Positions 35,317 through 44,436 of a DNA stretch of 64,000 nucleotides are shown here, one piece after another (position 1 is the first letter of the stretch; each line of letters starts with the position of its first letter). The stretch covers positions 3,844,001 through 3,908,000 of the forward strand of contig NZ_CP077084.1 in the NCBI RefSeq assembly GCF_014268275.3. The letters run 5' to 3'. Source of the DNA: Pseudomonas tritici (GTDB taxonomy: Bacteria > Pseudomonadota > Gammaproteobacteria > Pseudomonadales > Pseudomonadaceae). The notes below the pieces were generated by a model, which saw only the letters and a program-made list of their open reading frames with translations, was not told the DNA's origin and did not search any database. Position numbers and translations under genes: made by a program.

Positions 35317-36105
35317 CTACCAGCTACCGCCCAACCCCAGCAGGCCTAGTATCTGGCGCCGCAGGTCAACCAGATAAGGATCATCCCGGTGCCGCGGATA
35401 CGGCCGATCGATGCTCAATTGCGCCTGGATTTTTGCCGGACGGTCGCTGAACACAATCACCCGGTTGGCCAGCAGCAGGGCTTCTTCCACGTCATGGGTC
35501 ACCAGCAACGCCGTGTAGCCCTGGCGCTGCCACAGGTCGATCAGCTCTTTTTGCATGGTGATGCGGGTCAAGGAGTCGAGCTTGCCTAAGGGCTCATCGA
35601 GGATCAGCAGGCGCGGTTGATTGACCAGTGCGCGGGCCAGAGCCACCCGCTGCGCCATGCCACCGGACAGTTGCCGAGGATAGGCACGGGCGAACTGACT
35701 CAGGCCGACTTTTTCCAGGGTTTCATCGACCTTGGCCGAATGGGTCTTGAGCAGACCCTGGGCTTCCAGGCCGACCGCCACGTTGTCCCACACGCGGCGC
35801 CACGGGTAAAGCGTCGGGTCCTGGAACACCACCACGCGGCTCGGGTCCGGGCCGGTGATGGCTTCACCATCCGCCAGCAAGCGGCCGGAATCCGCAGGTT
35901 CCAGGCCGGCCACCAAACGCAGCAAGGTGGATTTGCCGCAACCCGACGGTCCGAGCAAGGCCACGAACTCTCCCGACGCTACCTCCAGAGATACCCGCTC
36001 CAACACCGGCAGGTGCTGCCCGTCCAGGGCAAAGCCATGGCTGAGGTTTTCGATGCGCAGCGCCAAGCCTTCCGACGCCGATACTGCGTGTGCCAGGGCT
36101 ACCAT
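35317..36105 (-). CDS. ABC ATPase, SsuB/TauB (nitrate-sulfonate) type
   Basis: 262 residues. Walker A GPSGCGKST, Q-loop FQDPTLYPWRRV (the W-R after the Q-loop is typical for SsuB/TauB), signature LSGGMAQRVALARAL, Walker B LLILDEPLGKLD, switch LLVTHDVEEA. It energises the permease just upstream, which it overlaps by seven bases. Substrate likely an organosulfur compound, given the monooxygenase in the same operon. Confidence 0.9.
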   Translation of the reverse strand: MVALAHAVSASEGLALRIENLSHGFALDGQHLPVLERVSLEVASGEFVALLGPSGCGKSTLLRLVAGLEPADSGRLLADGEAITGPDPSRVVVFQDPTLYPWRRVWDNVAVGLEAQGLLKTHSAKVDETLEKVGLSQFARAYPRQLSGGMAQRVALARALVNQPRLLILDEPLGKLDSLTRITMQKELIDLWQRQGYTALLVTHDVEEALLLANRVIVFSDRPAKIQAQLSIDRPYPRHRDDPYLVDLRRQILGLLGLGGSW

Positions 36106-37088
36106 TTCATTGATCCTTTCTGCCAGGCCAGCAACCGATCACGCACCAGGAACAACCCGGTGATCAACCCTGAACAGGCGAGTGCCATGATCAGCAATGC
36201 GGCGTACATATTCGCGTAGGCGGCCCACCCTTGGGCCCATTGCAGGTACCAGCCGATGCCGGATTTGACGCCCATCATCTCCGCCACCACCAGCGTCGAA
36301 AAGGAAGCGCCCAGGCCCATGAACAGGCCAACGAACACGTGGGGCAAGGCCGCGGGAATCGCCACTTTGAAAACCAGGAAGCCCTGCTTGGCGCCCAAGG
36401 TGCGGGCCACGTCGTAATAGGCTTGATCCACGCTCGACACGCCGGACCAAGTCAGTACCGTGACCGGGAACCACGTGGCCAGGGCGATCAGAAACACGCT
36501 GGCGCTCCAACTGCTCGGAAACAGGAAAAAACACAGCGGCAACAACGCCGTTGACGGCACCGGGCCAAGGATGCGCAGCACCGGGTGCAACCAGTAGCCG
36601 ATGCGCGTGGACCAACCGATGGCCACCCCGGCAATAAACCCGGTGATCGCGCCCAGGGCCACGCCCGAGCCGAGCAGCAACGCCGAATGCAGCAGGCTGT
36701 CGGCCAGTCGCGGATAGTCTTCGAGATACACCGCCAGCAAGGCCTGGGGCGGCGCAAAAAACGGCACCGGCAACAGCGCCAGCTTGGCGGTGGCCAACTC
36801 CCAGATACCCAGTAGCACCGGCAAGGCGATCAACCAAGGGCCGGCATTACGCAAGCGCAGGCCTAGCCCTGGCAGCTTGCGCCCCAGCAGGCTCAGCACG
36901 ATGAACAGCGCCGCCACAGCCACACACAGGTTGGCCAAGCCTTGGGTCATCGGCCAGTTGCGTGTCGCGTTGGGCCAGTAGCTGATCAACAGCGCAACGG
37001 CGACCCAGGCCCCGACCACCGCCACGCCCTGCCACCAGACTTTGAACGCCAGGGAGGGGTTCAGGGTTGTTGCATCAGCTGAAGACAT
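36099..37088 (-). CDS. ABC permease, SsuC/TauC type
   Basis: 329 residues from the ATG at 37088 (ggagatcaccgtcgatg). Longer than usual SsuC (about 260): the first 90 residues add two extra helices (GVAVVGAWVAVALLISYW and GLANLCVAVAALFIVLSLL) before the normal six-helix domain with ARTLGAKQGFLVFKVAIPAA as coupling helix. Its start lies within the last codons of the binding-protein gene, a 14-base overlap. Confidence 0.9.
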   Translation of the reverse strand: MSSADATTLNPSLAFKVWWQGVAVVGAWVAVALLISYWPNATRNWPMTQGLANLCVAVAALFIVLSLLGRKLPGLGLRLRNAGPWLIALPVLLGIWELATAKLALLPVPFFAPPQALLAVYLEDYPRLADSLLHSALLLGSGVALGAITGFIAGVAIGWSTRIGYWLHPVLRILGPVPSTALLPLCFFLFPSSWSASVFLIALATWFPVTVLTWSGVSSVDQAYYDVARTLGAKQGFLVFKVAIPAALPHVFVGLFMGLGASFSTLVVAEMMGVKSGIGWYLQWAQGWAAYANMYAALLIMALACSGLITGLFLVRDRLLAWQKGSMKW

Positions 37089-38133
37089 CGACGGTGATCT
37101 CCTTGGCAAACTCCAACGGGTCGGTGCTCTTGCTGATCACCTCGACGGTTTTCAGGTCGGTAATGTAGGTGAGGATTTCCTGGGTCAGCGCCGCGCCCAC
37201 CGCGTGGTGACCGTGGGTGTGGTCGTGGAGGATCGCCTGCACTTCCTCCACCGAGGTGTTCAGCGCATGGGCCTGGAAGCCTTTGGCGACTTCTTCCGGA
37301 TGTTGCACCGAATAGTCGTGAGCTTCGAGGATCGCCTGGGTCAGTGCCGCGACCACGCGCTTTTCTTCACGCACCAGCTTGCCGGTGACACCGACCACGC
37401 AGCAGCTGAGGTTGGCGTACTCCTCCACCAGGTTGGTGGACAGCTCCTTCGCCACGCCAGACTTGATCAGGCGGTACATGAAGGGGTCGCTACCGCTCAC
37501 CGCCTGCACTTCGCCGCGCTCAAGCGCAGTGCCGAGTAGGTCGGCTGGAAACAGACGCCATTCCACGTCACGTACCGGGTCGACACCGTGTTTTTTCAGC
37601 AGGATCGAGAAGAAATTGCGGTCCGGGCTGGCCATGTCGGTCACGCCAATGGCCTTGCCCTTGAGGTCTTCGAGTTTGGTCACGCCGCCATTCACCGCAC
37701 TGAGCAAGCGCAGGCAGCCACCGTGGGTGCCGGCGGTGAGTTTCACGTCAAAACCCTGCTCCAGCGCCTTGAGCCAACGCAGCGCCATGCCCACGCCGGC
37801 ATCGGCCTTGCCGGTGGCAATCGCTTCCAACAGCACTTCGGTGGAGTTACCGAAGTTGACCAGTTCCACGTCCAGGTTGTGATTGGTGAAAAAGCCCTGG
37901 CCATGGGCGATCACCACCGGGGCCAGGCACACGGCGTTCAGGTTGACGGCGAGTTTCAACTTGCGCGGTGCGTCGAGGCGGATGAACTCACCGGTGCCGG
38001 CAGGTTCCTGGGCGACATTATGGCCGGCATGCGCGTCGGCAGCGAAGCCGAGGCGCGGCAGCGACAGGCTGGCCAGGGTGATACCGGCCAGGCCGAGCAG
38101 GCGACGACGGGTTAAATAATCGAAATCAGTCAT
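37075..38133 (-). CDS. ABC substrate-binding protein, Tat-exported, SsuA/NrtA-like
   Basis: 352 residues. Twin-arginine signal TRRRLLGLAGITLASLSLP, unusual since most relatives use Sec. Body follows the NMT1/SsuA plan: LKLAVNLNAVCLAPVVIAHG, then GKADAGVGMALRWLKALEQG and LEDLKGKAIGVTDM. A His-rich patch HDHTHGHHAVG near residue 300 might bind a metal. First transporter component, 51 bases after the monooxygenase gene. Confidence 0.88.
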   Translation of the reverse strand: MTDFDYLTRRRLLGLAGITLASLSLPRLGFAADAHAGHNVAQEPAGTGEFIRLDAPRKLKLAVNLNAVCLAPVVIAHGQGFFTNHNLDVELVNFGNSTEVLLEAIATGKADAGVGMALRWLKALEQGFDVKLTAGTHGGCLRLLSAVNGGVTKLEDLKGKAIGVTDMASPDRNFFSILLKKHGVDPVRDVEWRLFPADLLGTALERGEVQAVSGSDPFMYRLIKSGVAKELSTNLVEEYANLSCCVVGVTGKLVREEKRVVAALTQAILEAHDYSVQHPEEVAKGFQAHALNTSVEEVQAILHDHTHGHHAVGAALTQEILTYITDLKTVEVISKSTDPLEFAKEITVDVFS

Positions 38134-38184
38134 GCAAAGTGTCCCTTCTAAATTGATAGATTTGCGGATATGACATGTGGGCGT

Positions 38185-39510
38185 TCAGCGTGTGAGATCA
38201 GCGAGGCCCAGGTGCTCGCGCAGCGTCGTCCCCTCATACGCCGTGCGGAACAACCCCTTGCGCTGCAAATGCGGAATCACACTCTCCACAAACTCCGTGA
38301 ACGAGCCCGGCAGATACCCCGGCGAAATCACAAACCCATCGCAACCGCCCTGCTCGAACAGCTCGGCCAACTGGTCGGCGATTTGTGCGCCCGTGCCCAC
38401 CAACTGGGGCACACGCACGCTACTGGCGAAGATGCGGCCGAGTTGTTCGAGGGTGGTTTCCGGGCCTTGCATCAATAGCTTTTCAGCGGCCGCCCGAGGG
38501 ATCAGGGGCGACTGAGCGATCTCGGCCAGCGTCGCCGACAGCGGGAATGGCGACAGGTCGACATTCAGCTGCGAAGCCAAGGTCACCAACCCCAACTCCG
38601 GACGTGCCAGCGCGTTGTGCTTGTCGCGCTTGGCGCGGGCCTCGGCTTCGCTGCCACCAATAAACGGCATCACCGCCGTGAGCACTTTGCAGCTGTCAGC
38701 GGCACGGCCTTGTTGCACGACCTGGGCACGTACGTCATCACGAAACGCGCGCATCGCCGCCAAGTGCGAGTGAATGGTGAAAATGGCCTCGGCCCAACGC
38801 GCACCAAAACGCCGGCCACGCCCCGAAGAACCGGCCTGGATCAGCACCGGCCGGCCCTGGGGCGTGCGCGGAATATTCAGCGGGCCTTCAACCTTGAACC
38901 ACTCGCCCTGATGCTGCACCGAACGGATCAGTTCAGGGTCCGCCAGCACCCCGCTTTCGCGATCCAGTTTCAGCGCGTCCTTGCCCCAGCTGTTCCAGAG
39001 CTTCAACGCGACTTCGACAAACTCATCGGCGCGGTCGTAGCGCAGGTCGTGTTCCAGGTGCTTGTCCTTGCCGAACAGGCGCCCTTCGCTGTCGTTCATC
39101 GAGGTGACGATATTCCACGCTGCACGGCCCTTGGACAGATGGTCGAGGGTCGCGAATTCACGGGCAATGTGCGCCGGCTCGTAATAGGTGGTGGAGCGGG
39201 TGGCGCCCAGGCCCAGCTTGGTGGTCTTGCCCACCAGGTAAGAGAGGATCGGCAACGGGTCCAGGCGCGTGGCGTCCTGGGCGCCGTAGCGCAAGGCGAA
39301 CTCGCGGGAGCCGCCCATCTGGTCACCCACCGCGAGGCGATCAGCGAAGAACAGGAAGTCGAACAGCCCCTCCTCCACCACCTTGGCTACCCGTGCGTAA
39401 TACTCGGGGTCGAGGTAATTGCCGACGGTTTCCGGGTGGCGCCACACCGCATGGCTGTGCACCACCGGCCCACTCAACAGGAACGCGGATAAATGGATTT
39501 GGCGGCTCAT
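38185..39510 (-). CDS. Flavin-dependent monooxygenase, NtaA/SnaA/DszA type
   Basis: 441 residues from the ATG at 39510, overlapping the upstream stop by four bases (ATGA). Bacterial luciferase-like fold: LSAFLLSGPVVHSHAVWRHP at the start, LFFADRLAVGDQ, TTYYEPAHIAREFATLDHLS and GRAAWNIVTSMN are family blocks for reduced-FMN use. Such enzymes oxidise and split sulfonates, sulfones or chelators with oxygen. Its place between two sulfonate-type binding proteins suggests sulfur scavenging. No flavin reductase gene is in the operon. Confidence 0.9.
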   Translation of the reverse strand: MSRQIHLSAFLLSGPVVHSHAVWRHPETVGNYLDPEYYARVAKVVEEGLFDFLFFADRLAVGDQMGGSREFALRYGAQDATRLDPLPILSYLVGKTTKLGLGATRSTTYYEPAHIAREFATLDHLSKGRAAWNIVTSMNDSEGRLFGKDKHLEHDLRYDRADEFVEVALKLWNSWGKDALKLDRESGVLADPELIRSVQHQGEWFKVEGPLNIPRTPQGRPVLIQAGSSGRGRRFGARWAEAIFTIHSHLAAMRAFRDDVRAQVVQQGRAADSCKVLTAVMPFIGGSEAEARAKRDKHNALARPELGLVTLASQLNVDLSPFPLSATLAEIAQSPLIPRAAAEKLLMQGPETTLEQLGRIFASSVRVPQLVGTGAQIADQLAELFEQGGCDGFVISPGYLPGSFTEFVESVIPHLQRKGLFRTAYEGTTLREHLGLADLTR

Positions 39511-40445
39511 GGTTTGGGTGTCCACACGGTGATTGCGCTGACCTTCAACGCCTTGGGAATCAGCTTGGCGGCGTAGTAGGTGTCGGCGATGCGTTGTTGT
39601 TCGGCGAGGTGTTCAACCTTCACGGGAATGATGTCGTAGCTGCGGCGACTGTTCGCGCGCTCCACCGTGGCAGGGGCGATATTGCCCCACAGTGGGCCAA
39701 GTATTTCGGCGGCTTCCTTGGGATGGGCCTTCACCCATTGGCCGGTCTCGCGCAGGGTGTCGAAGGTCACCTGCAACACGTCCGGATGGGCGTTGGCGAA
39801 CTGAGTGGTGGCCAGGTAGAAGCGGTTGTAGTCGGCCAAGCCGTCCTTGCCATCGGCGATCACACGCACATGATGATCGAGTTGCTGGGTGGCGAGAAAC
39901 GGGTCCCAGATCACCCAGGCGTCCACGCTGCCATTGGCGAAGGCGGCGCCGCCATCCGGCGCTTTCAGGTAACGCGGGGTGATATCGCTTAGCGTCAGCC
40001 CGGCTTTTTTCAGCGCAGAGATCAGCAGGAAGTTGCTGCCCGAGCCTTTGGATACGGCGACGGTCTTGCCCTTGAGGTCGGCGATGCTGTGGATCGGTGA
40101 TTTTTCCTGGACGATGATCGCCTGGGCACTCGGCGATGAGTTTTCCTGGGCGTAGTAGGTCAACGGCGCGTCCGCGGCCTGGGTAAACAGGGCAAAGGCG
40201 TCGGCCACATCGGCGTGCAGATCGACACTGCCAGCGTTGAGCGAGCTGAGCAGGCCGGTGCTGAACTCATGCCAGTTAACTGTGAAACCCAGCGGCTTGA
40301 GGCGCTGTTCCAACTGGCCATTTTGCTTGAGCAGGATCCACAAGGTGGACGAACGCTGGTAGCTGATATCCAGGCTTTGCTCGGCATGGGCCGCCGCAGC
40401 GGCGAACAGCAAACTGGCGGCAACAATAAGTTTCTTGAACGTCAT
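39507..40445 (-). CDS. Aliphatic sulfonate-type ABC substrate-binding protein (SsuA-like)
   Basis: 312 residues from the ATG at 40445. Sec signal MTFKKLIVAASLLFAAAAAHA. SsuA features: DISYQRSSTLWILLKQNGQL, VDLHADVADAFALFTQAADA, GKTVAVSKGSGSNFLL, and WVIWDPFLATQQ for the ligand pocket. First gene of a five-gene operon that has two binding proteins for one permease/ATPase pair. Divergent from a deleted paralogue at 40691. The 245 bases before its start are AT-rich and probably hold a sulfur-starvation promoter. Confidence 0.9.
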   Translation of the reverse strand: MTFKKLIVAASLLFAAAAAHAEQSLDISYQRSSTLWILLKQNGQLEQRLKPLGFTVNWHEFSTGLLSSLNAGSVDLHADVADAFALFTQAADAPLTYYAQENSSPSAQAIIVQEKSPIHSIADLKGKTVAVSKGSGSNFLLISALKKAGLTLSDITPRYLKAPDGGAAFANGSVDAWVIWDPFLATQQLDHHVRVIADGKDGLADYNRFYLATTQFANAHPDVLQVTFDTLRETGQWVKAHPKEAAEILGPLWGNIAPATVERANSRRSYDIIPVKVEHLAEQQRIADTYYAAKLIPKALKVSAITVWTPKP

Positions 40446-40690
40446 GGAAGACCTTGGCGTGGGAGAAATGAAAAGAGCTGCATATGCCAAAAACCCGCGC
40501 AAGGCCTGGCAGTAGAGTTAATTCGATTATATTAATGACGAGAAATTATGAAAGAACCCTATAATTCTATGGTTATGCCCAATTCGTCGGAACCTGGAAA
40601 AAGCGCCCTAAGCTAAGATCGAAAGAGTATTTAGCGAATAGTTTTTAGAACCTTAAGCTCAAATCTATTTCGTTAGAGATCGAGCACACC

Positions 40691-41045
40691 ATGTCCATAC
40701 GTCGTCCCCTCGCCGCAGTAATCGGGTTGCTGGCTTTTTCCATCGGCATAAGCGCCGAGGCCCAGGCTATCGTGGGGCGCGTTGAAGGTGGTGTATGACG
40801 CTTTGGAAAAAGCGGGCAAGTGGGTGAAAACCAACCCGCAGGACGCGGCTAAAGTGCTCGGCCCGTTGTGGGGCAATCTGGATGTCGCCACGGTTGAAGC
40901 GGCGAATGCACACCGCAGTTATCAGGTGCAGCCGGTGACGATCGATCAGTTGGGTGAACAGCAGAAGATTGCCGATGCATTCTTCAAGGCGGGGTTGTTG
41001 CCCAAGGCGGTGGATGCGAAGGATGTGCAGACCTGGAAGCCTTAA
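40691..41045 (+). pseudogene. SsuA-like binding-protein gene with large internal deletion
   Basis: From ATG 40691 the frame gives a full signal peptide (MSIRRPLAAVIGLLAFSIGI then SAEAQA), about nine further codons and a stop at 40796-40798. Another frame then gives the last 87 residues of an SsuA-type protein (VVYDALEKAGKWVKTNP to DVQTWKP, stop 41045), closely similar to the end of the divergent intact protein (LGPLWGN, EQQ-IAD, W-P). About two thirds of the gene is missing at the joint near 40777-40785. Not functional. Confidence 0.85.
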
Positions 41046-41073
41046 GCGAATAACAGGCACAACTCGATCAATT

Positions 41074-41175
41074 GTGGGAGCTGGCTTGCCTGCGATGGCG
41101 GTGGGTCAGCAATGAAAATATTGGCTGAAAAACCGCTATCGCAGCGGTGCGACGATTCGACAAGCCAGCTCCCAC
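41074..41175. repeat. REPIN with one short and one extended arm
   Basis: Left arm is the ordinary gtgggagctggcttgcctgc; right arm is the longer form gcggtgcgacgattcgacaa then gccagctcccac. The extended form also makes up both arms of the REPIN at 59284-59568. So two REP sub-families are combined here. Confidence 0.8.
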
Positions 41176-41196
41176 ACTTTTAGGCTGCATAAATAG

Positions 41197-42681
41197 TTAG
41201 AGAAGAGTACGGCTCAAGGCCTTTTTCCACTCGCCATAACGCCCCGCCATCGCCGGATCTTCCTGCGGCTCAAACCGCTCCCGCTGGCGCTCCAACGCGC
41301 CCAGCGCTTCATCACTCGCCCACACTCCCGACGCCCTGCCCGCCAGGTGCGCCGCGCCCAATGCCGACACCTCCGGTGACAGGCTGCGCACCACCGGGCG
41401 TTGCAGCAGGTTGGCCAGGAACTGCATCAGCCAGCGGTTGCGCGTCGCGCCGCCATCCACCCACAACTCCTTCAACGGGCTGCCGATGTCCTGCTGCATC
41501 GCTTCGAACACATCACGGATCTGATAACCGATGGATTCCAGTGAAGCACGCAGGATGTGTGCGCCGGACGTGGCTTCGGTCAGCCCGCAGATCAACCCGC
41601 GTGCGTCAGCTTTCCAATGTGGCGCGCCCAGCCCGGACAGCGCCGGCACGAAATACACGCCGCCGTTGTCGGGCAGTTGCGCGGCCTGCTCCGTCAAGGC
41701 GTCCAGGGATTCCCCGGCCACCAGCCGCGAAGCCCACTGCACGGCGGCACCGGTGTGGACGATATTGCCTTCCATGCCGAAGGTCGGTGTGCCGCCGTCG
41801 TGCCAGGCCAGTGTGGTCGAAAGGCCGTGAGTGGAGGCAATCGGGCCGCTCATGGGCGTCATCAAGGATGAGCCGGTGCCAAGCGTGGCTTTCACCAGGC
41901 CGGGCGCAAAACCACCCTGCCCGTAGAGTGCGGCGTGTGAGTCGCCGATCATCGACATCACCGGGATGCCGGCGGGCAAGCCGCCCACCGCGACGGTTTC
42001 GGCGAAGAAGCCGGCGCTGGGCCGAATCGGCGCCAGTGCCGCCAGCGGGATGGCGAACAGCGCTAACAGCTCTGGGTCCCAGGCGCAGGTGTGCAGGTTG
42101 AACAATTGCGTGCGCGCGGCGTTGGAATAGTCGGTGGCAAATACCTGGCCGCCGCTGAGTTTCCACAGCAGCCAACTGTCGACCGTGCCCAGGCAGATCT
42201 CACCCGCAGCAGCGCGGGCATGACCATTTTCCAGATTGTCGAGAATCCAGCGAAACTTGCCGGCGGAAAACATCGGGTCGAGGGCCAAACCGGTTTTTTC
42301 CAGAACGAGCGCCTCATGACCTTGCGCGTGCAGCCGGGCACATAACGCCGTGGAGCGCCGGCACTGCCAACTGATACACGGCGAGAGTGCTTCACCGGTA
42401 TGTCGATCCCAGGCCACCACCGATTCACGCTGGTTGCTGATGGCCAATGCAGTGACTGGCCGATCCACCTGAGCCAGGCATTCTTCAATGGCGGCCAGGG
42501 TGCTGTGCCAGATCAACAGCGGATCCTGCTCAGAAAAACCCGGCTGTGGATGAATGATGCTCAATGGCCGAGAGCCGCGTGCTATCACCTGCCCGAGCTC
42601 GTTGACCAGCACCGCCTTGGCGTTGCTGGTGCCTTCATCTATCGCCAGGATCAGCGGCGTAGGATTATTCATGACGTTCAC
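41197..42681 (-). CDS. FGGY-family carbohydrate or polyol kinase
   Basis: 494 residues from a GTG at 42681 overlapping the transketolase stop (GTGA); an ATG at 42672 is the alternative. Actin-like ATPase fold: AIDEGTSNAKAVLVNELGQV at the N terminus, SNQRESVVAWDRHTGE and WQCRRS, GDSHAALYGQGGF, GTGSSLMTPM, and the C-terminal LWVDGGATRNRWLMQFLAN. Nearest subgroup by eye is glycerol/erythritol/pentulose kinases. It should phosphorylate the ketose or polyol made by the two dehydrogenases across the control region. Confidence 0.9.
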   Translation of the reverse strand: MNVMNNPTPLILAIDEGTSNAKAVLVNELGQVIARGSRPLSIIHPQPGFSEQDPLLIWHSTLAAIEECLAQVDRPVTALAISNQRESVVAWDRHTGEALSPCISWQCRRSTALCARLHAQGHEALVLEKTGLALDPMFSAGKFRWILDNLENGHARAAAGEICLGTVDSWLLWKLSGGQVFATDYSNAARTQLFNLHTCAWDPELLALFAIPLAALAPIRPSAGFFAETVAVGGLPAGIPVMSMIGDSHAALYGQGGFAPGLVKATLGTGSSLMTPMSGPIASTHGLSTTLAWHDGGTPTFGMEGNIVHTGAAVQWASRLVAGESLDALTEQAAQLPDNGGVYFVPALSGLGAPHWKADARGLICGLTEATSGAHILRASLESIGYQIRDVFEAMQQDIGSPLKELWVDGGATRNRWLMQFLANLLQRPVVRSLSPEVSALGAAHLAGRASGVWASDEALGALERQRERFEPQEDPAMAGRYGEWKKALSRTLL

Positions 42682-43610
42682 CGCAACCGAGTGGCAGCCG
42701 CCACAATCCCAGCCACGTCGATGTTATGCAAGGCGCGCGTCGGTTCCCGGGCGCCCGCGGCGGCGTATTCGCCATCGCCGATGCCCAGGCGAGTCAGCGC
42801 AATGCCCAGGCCGGCCTCGGCGAGCACTTCGGCGACCAGGCTGCCGACACCGCCATTGATGTTGTGTTCTTCGACAGTGATCACCGCGCGCGTGCCACGC
42901 AACGCGCTCAACAGCACATCACGCTGCAAGGGGCGGATCGACGACAGGTTGATCACCTGCGCCTCAATGCCCTGCTCCGCCAGCAACGCCGCCGCGTCGA
43001 CCGCTTCGTGCACCACCGACCCCAAAGCGACGATGCTGAGGTCTGCACCCTGGCGCAGGATATCCACGTGCCCGGGTTTGAATTGGTAATCGGCGCCATG
43101 AACGTCGGGCAAGGCCTTGCCGTCGAGACGGATGTACACCGGCCCCTCATACCGCAGCGCGTAATCGACAATCTGCCGGCACTCGACGGCATCGGCAGGG
43201 GCAAAGATCTGCACATTGCCAAAGCCACGCATCACCGAAATGTCGTCGAGGCTGTGGTGGGTACTGGCTAACGGGCCATAGCTGGTGCCGGCATTCAGAC
43301 CGAACATCTTCACATTGGCCTGGTTGTAGCAGACGTCCACTTTGATCTGTTCATTGGCCCGCGAAATCAGGAACGGCGCCGCATTGCAGGTGGCGGCGAT
43401 CTTACCGCCCAATGCCAGCCCCGCCGCCACGCTGACCAGCGACTGCTCGGCGATGCCAACGTTGATCAGGCGCTCGGGAAAACGCTGCGCAAACGGCCCG
43501 ATCTTGGCGGTGGACGTGGAATCGCTGACCACCGGCACCACGTCGAGCCCGGCATCAACGGCGGCAATAAAGGCGTCCACCATGACGCTCGCCAAATGTT
43601 CACTCGCCAT
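42678..43610 (-). CDS. Transketolase, C-terminal subunit (split enzyme)
   Basis: 310 residues carrying the pyrimidine-binding and C-terminal domains: INVGIAEQSLVSVAAGLALG holds the Glu that activates thiamine diphosphate; YGPLASTHHSLDDISVMRGF and EEHNINGGVGSLVAEVL follow. Start ATG overlaps the N-terminal subunit gene by 11 bases (43600-43610), so both are made together. Two-gene transketolases occur in catabolic clusters, for example for apulose-4-phosphate (AptAB, from memory). Confidence 0.92.
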   Translation of the reverse strand: MASEHLASVMVDAFIAAVDAGLDVVPVVSDSTSTAKIGPFAQRFPERLINVGIAEQSLVSVAAGLALGGKIAATCNAAPFLISRANEQIKVDVCYNQANVKMFGLNAGTSYGPLASTHHSLDDISVMRGFGNVQIFAPADAVECRQIVDYALRYEGPVYIRLDGKALPDVHGADYQFKPGHVDILRQGADLSIVALGSVVHEAVDAAALLAEQGIEAQVINLSSIRPLQRDVLLSALRGTRAVITVEEHNINGGVGSLVAEVLAEAGLGIALTRLGIGDGEYAAAGAREPTRALHNIDVAGIVAAATRLR

Positions 43611-44436
43611 GGTTCAACTCCTCCAGTGCTGCGTTGATTTCATCACCCTTGGGCACACGGTGGTGCCATTCGGGGCGAGCTTCGATAAACGACACGCCCT
43701 TGCCTTTGATGGTGTGGGCGATCAGCACCTGGGGCGCGCCGGTCTTGGTCTGCATGCTTTCCAGGGCTGCGATCAACTGACCCACATCGTTGCCGTCGCA
43801 CTCGCTGACGCTGAAGCCGAAGGCGGCCCATTTCACGTCCAGCGGATCCAGCGGCATGATGTCGGCCGTCAGCCCCGCCAGCTGCAGCTTGTTTTTGTCG
43901 ACGATCACAAACAGGTTATCCAGGCCGTACTTGGCCGCCGCCATCGCGGCTTCCCAATTGGAGCCCTCGGCCAACTCGCCGTCGCCGGTCAGCACATAGA
44001 TGCGCTTTTTGCTGCCGGACATCTTCGCCGCCAACGCCAGCCCCACCGCCACCGGCAGACCGTGCCCGAGGGCGCCGGTATTCAGTTCGATGCCGGGGGT
44101 TTTCTGGCGTACCGGGTGGCCGGGCAAGTGGGAATTGAAGTGCTGGTAGGTAGGCAACCACTCGGTGGGGATGTAGCCCGCCTGGGCCAGGCAGCAATAC
44201 AAGCCGCCGACGCCGTGGCCTTTACTCTGGATGTAGATATCCCGCTCCGGGTCTTCGGTGCGCTCCGGACCGGTATTGAGGATGCGGAAGTACAGGGTGG
44301 CGAGGATGTCGGTTTCCGACAGGTCGGCCCCGGTGTGCCCGCCGGCCGGAGAGTCGGCATTCAGGCGGATCACGTGGCGCCGGATCAGGCGGGCCTGTTC
44401 TTTGATCTGGTGAGCGTCGTACTGGAAGGCATTCAT
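43600..44436 (-). CDS. Transketolase, N-terminal subunit (split enzyme)
   Basis: 278 residues with the diphosphate-binding domain: IQSKGHGVGGLYCCLAQAG (His), NTGALGHGLPVAVGLALAAK, and the TPP motif GDGELAEGSNWEAAM ending DKNKLQ. First gene of the leftward arm (tktN-tktC-kinase) of the sugar locus. The enzyme moves two-carbon units between sugar phosphates. Transcribed divergently from the ABC transporter across 361 bases. Confidence 0.92.
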   Translation of the reverse strand: MNAFQYDAHQIKEQARLIRRHVIRLNADSPAGGHTGADLSETDILATLYFRILNTGPERTEDPERDIYIQSKGHGVGGLYCCLAQAGYIPTEWLPTYQHFNSHLPGHPVRQKTPGIELNTGALGHGLPVAVGLALAAKMSGSKKRIYVLTGDGELAEGSNWEAAMAAAKYGLDNLFVIVDKNKLQLAGLTADIMPLDPLDVKWAAFGFSVSECDGNDVGQLIAALESMQTKTGAPQVLIAHTIKGKGVSFIEARPEWHHRVPKGDEINAALEELNHGE

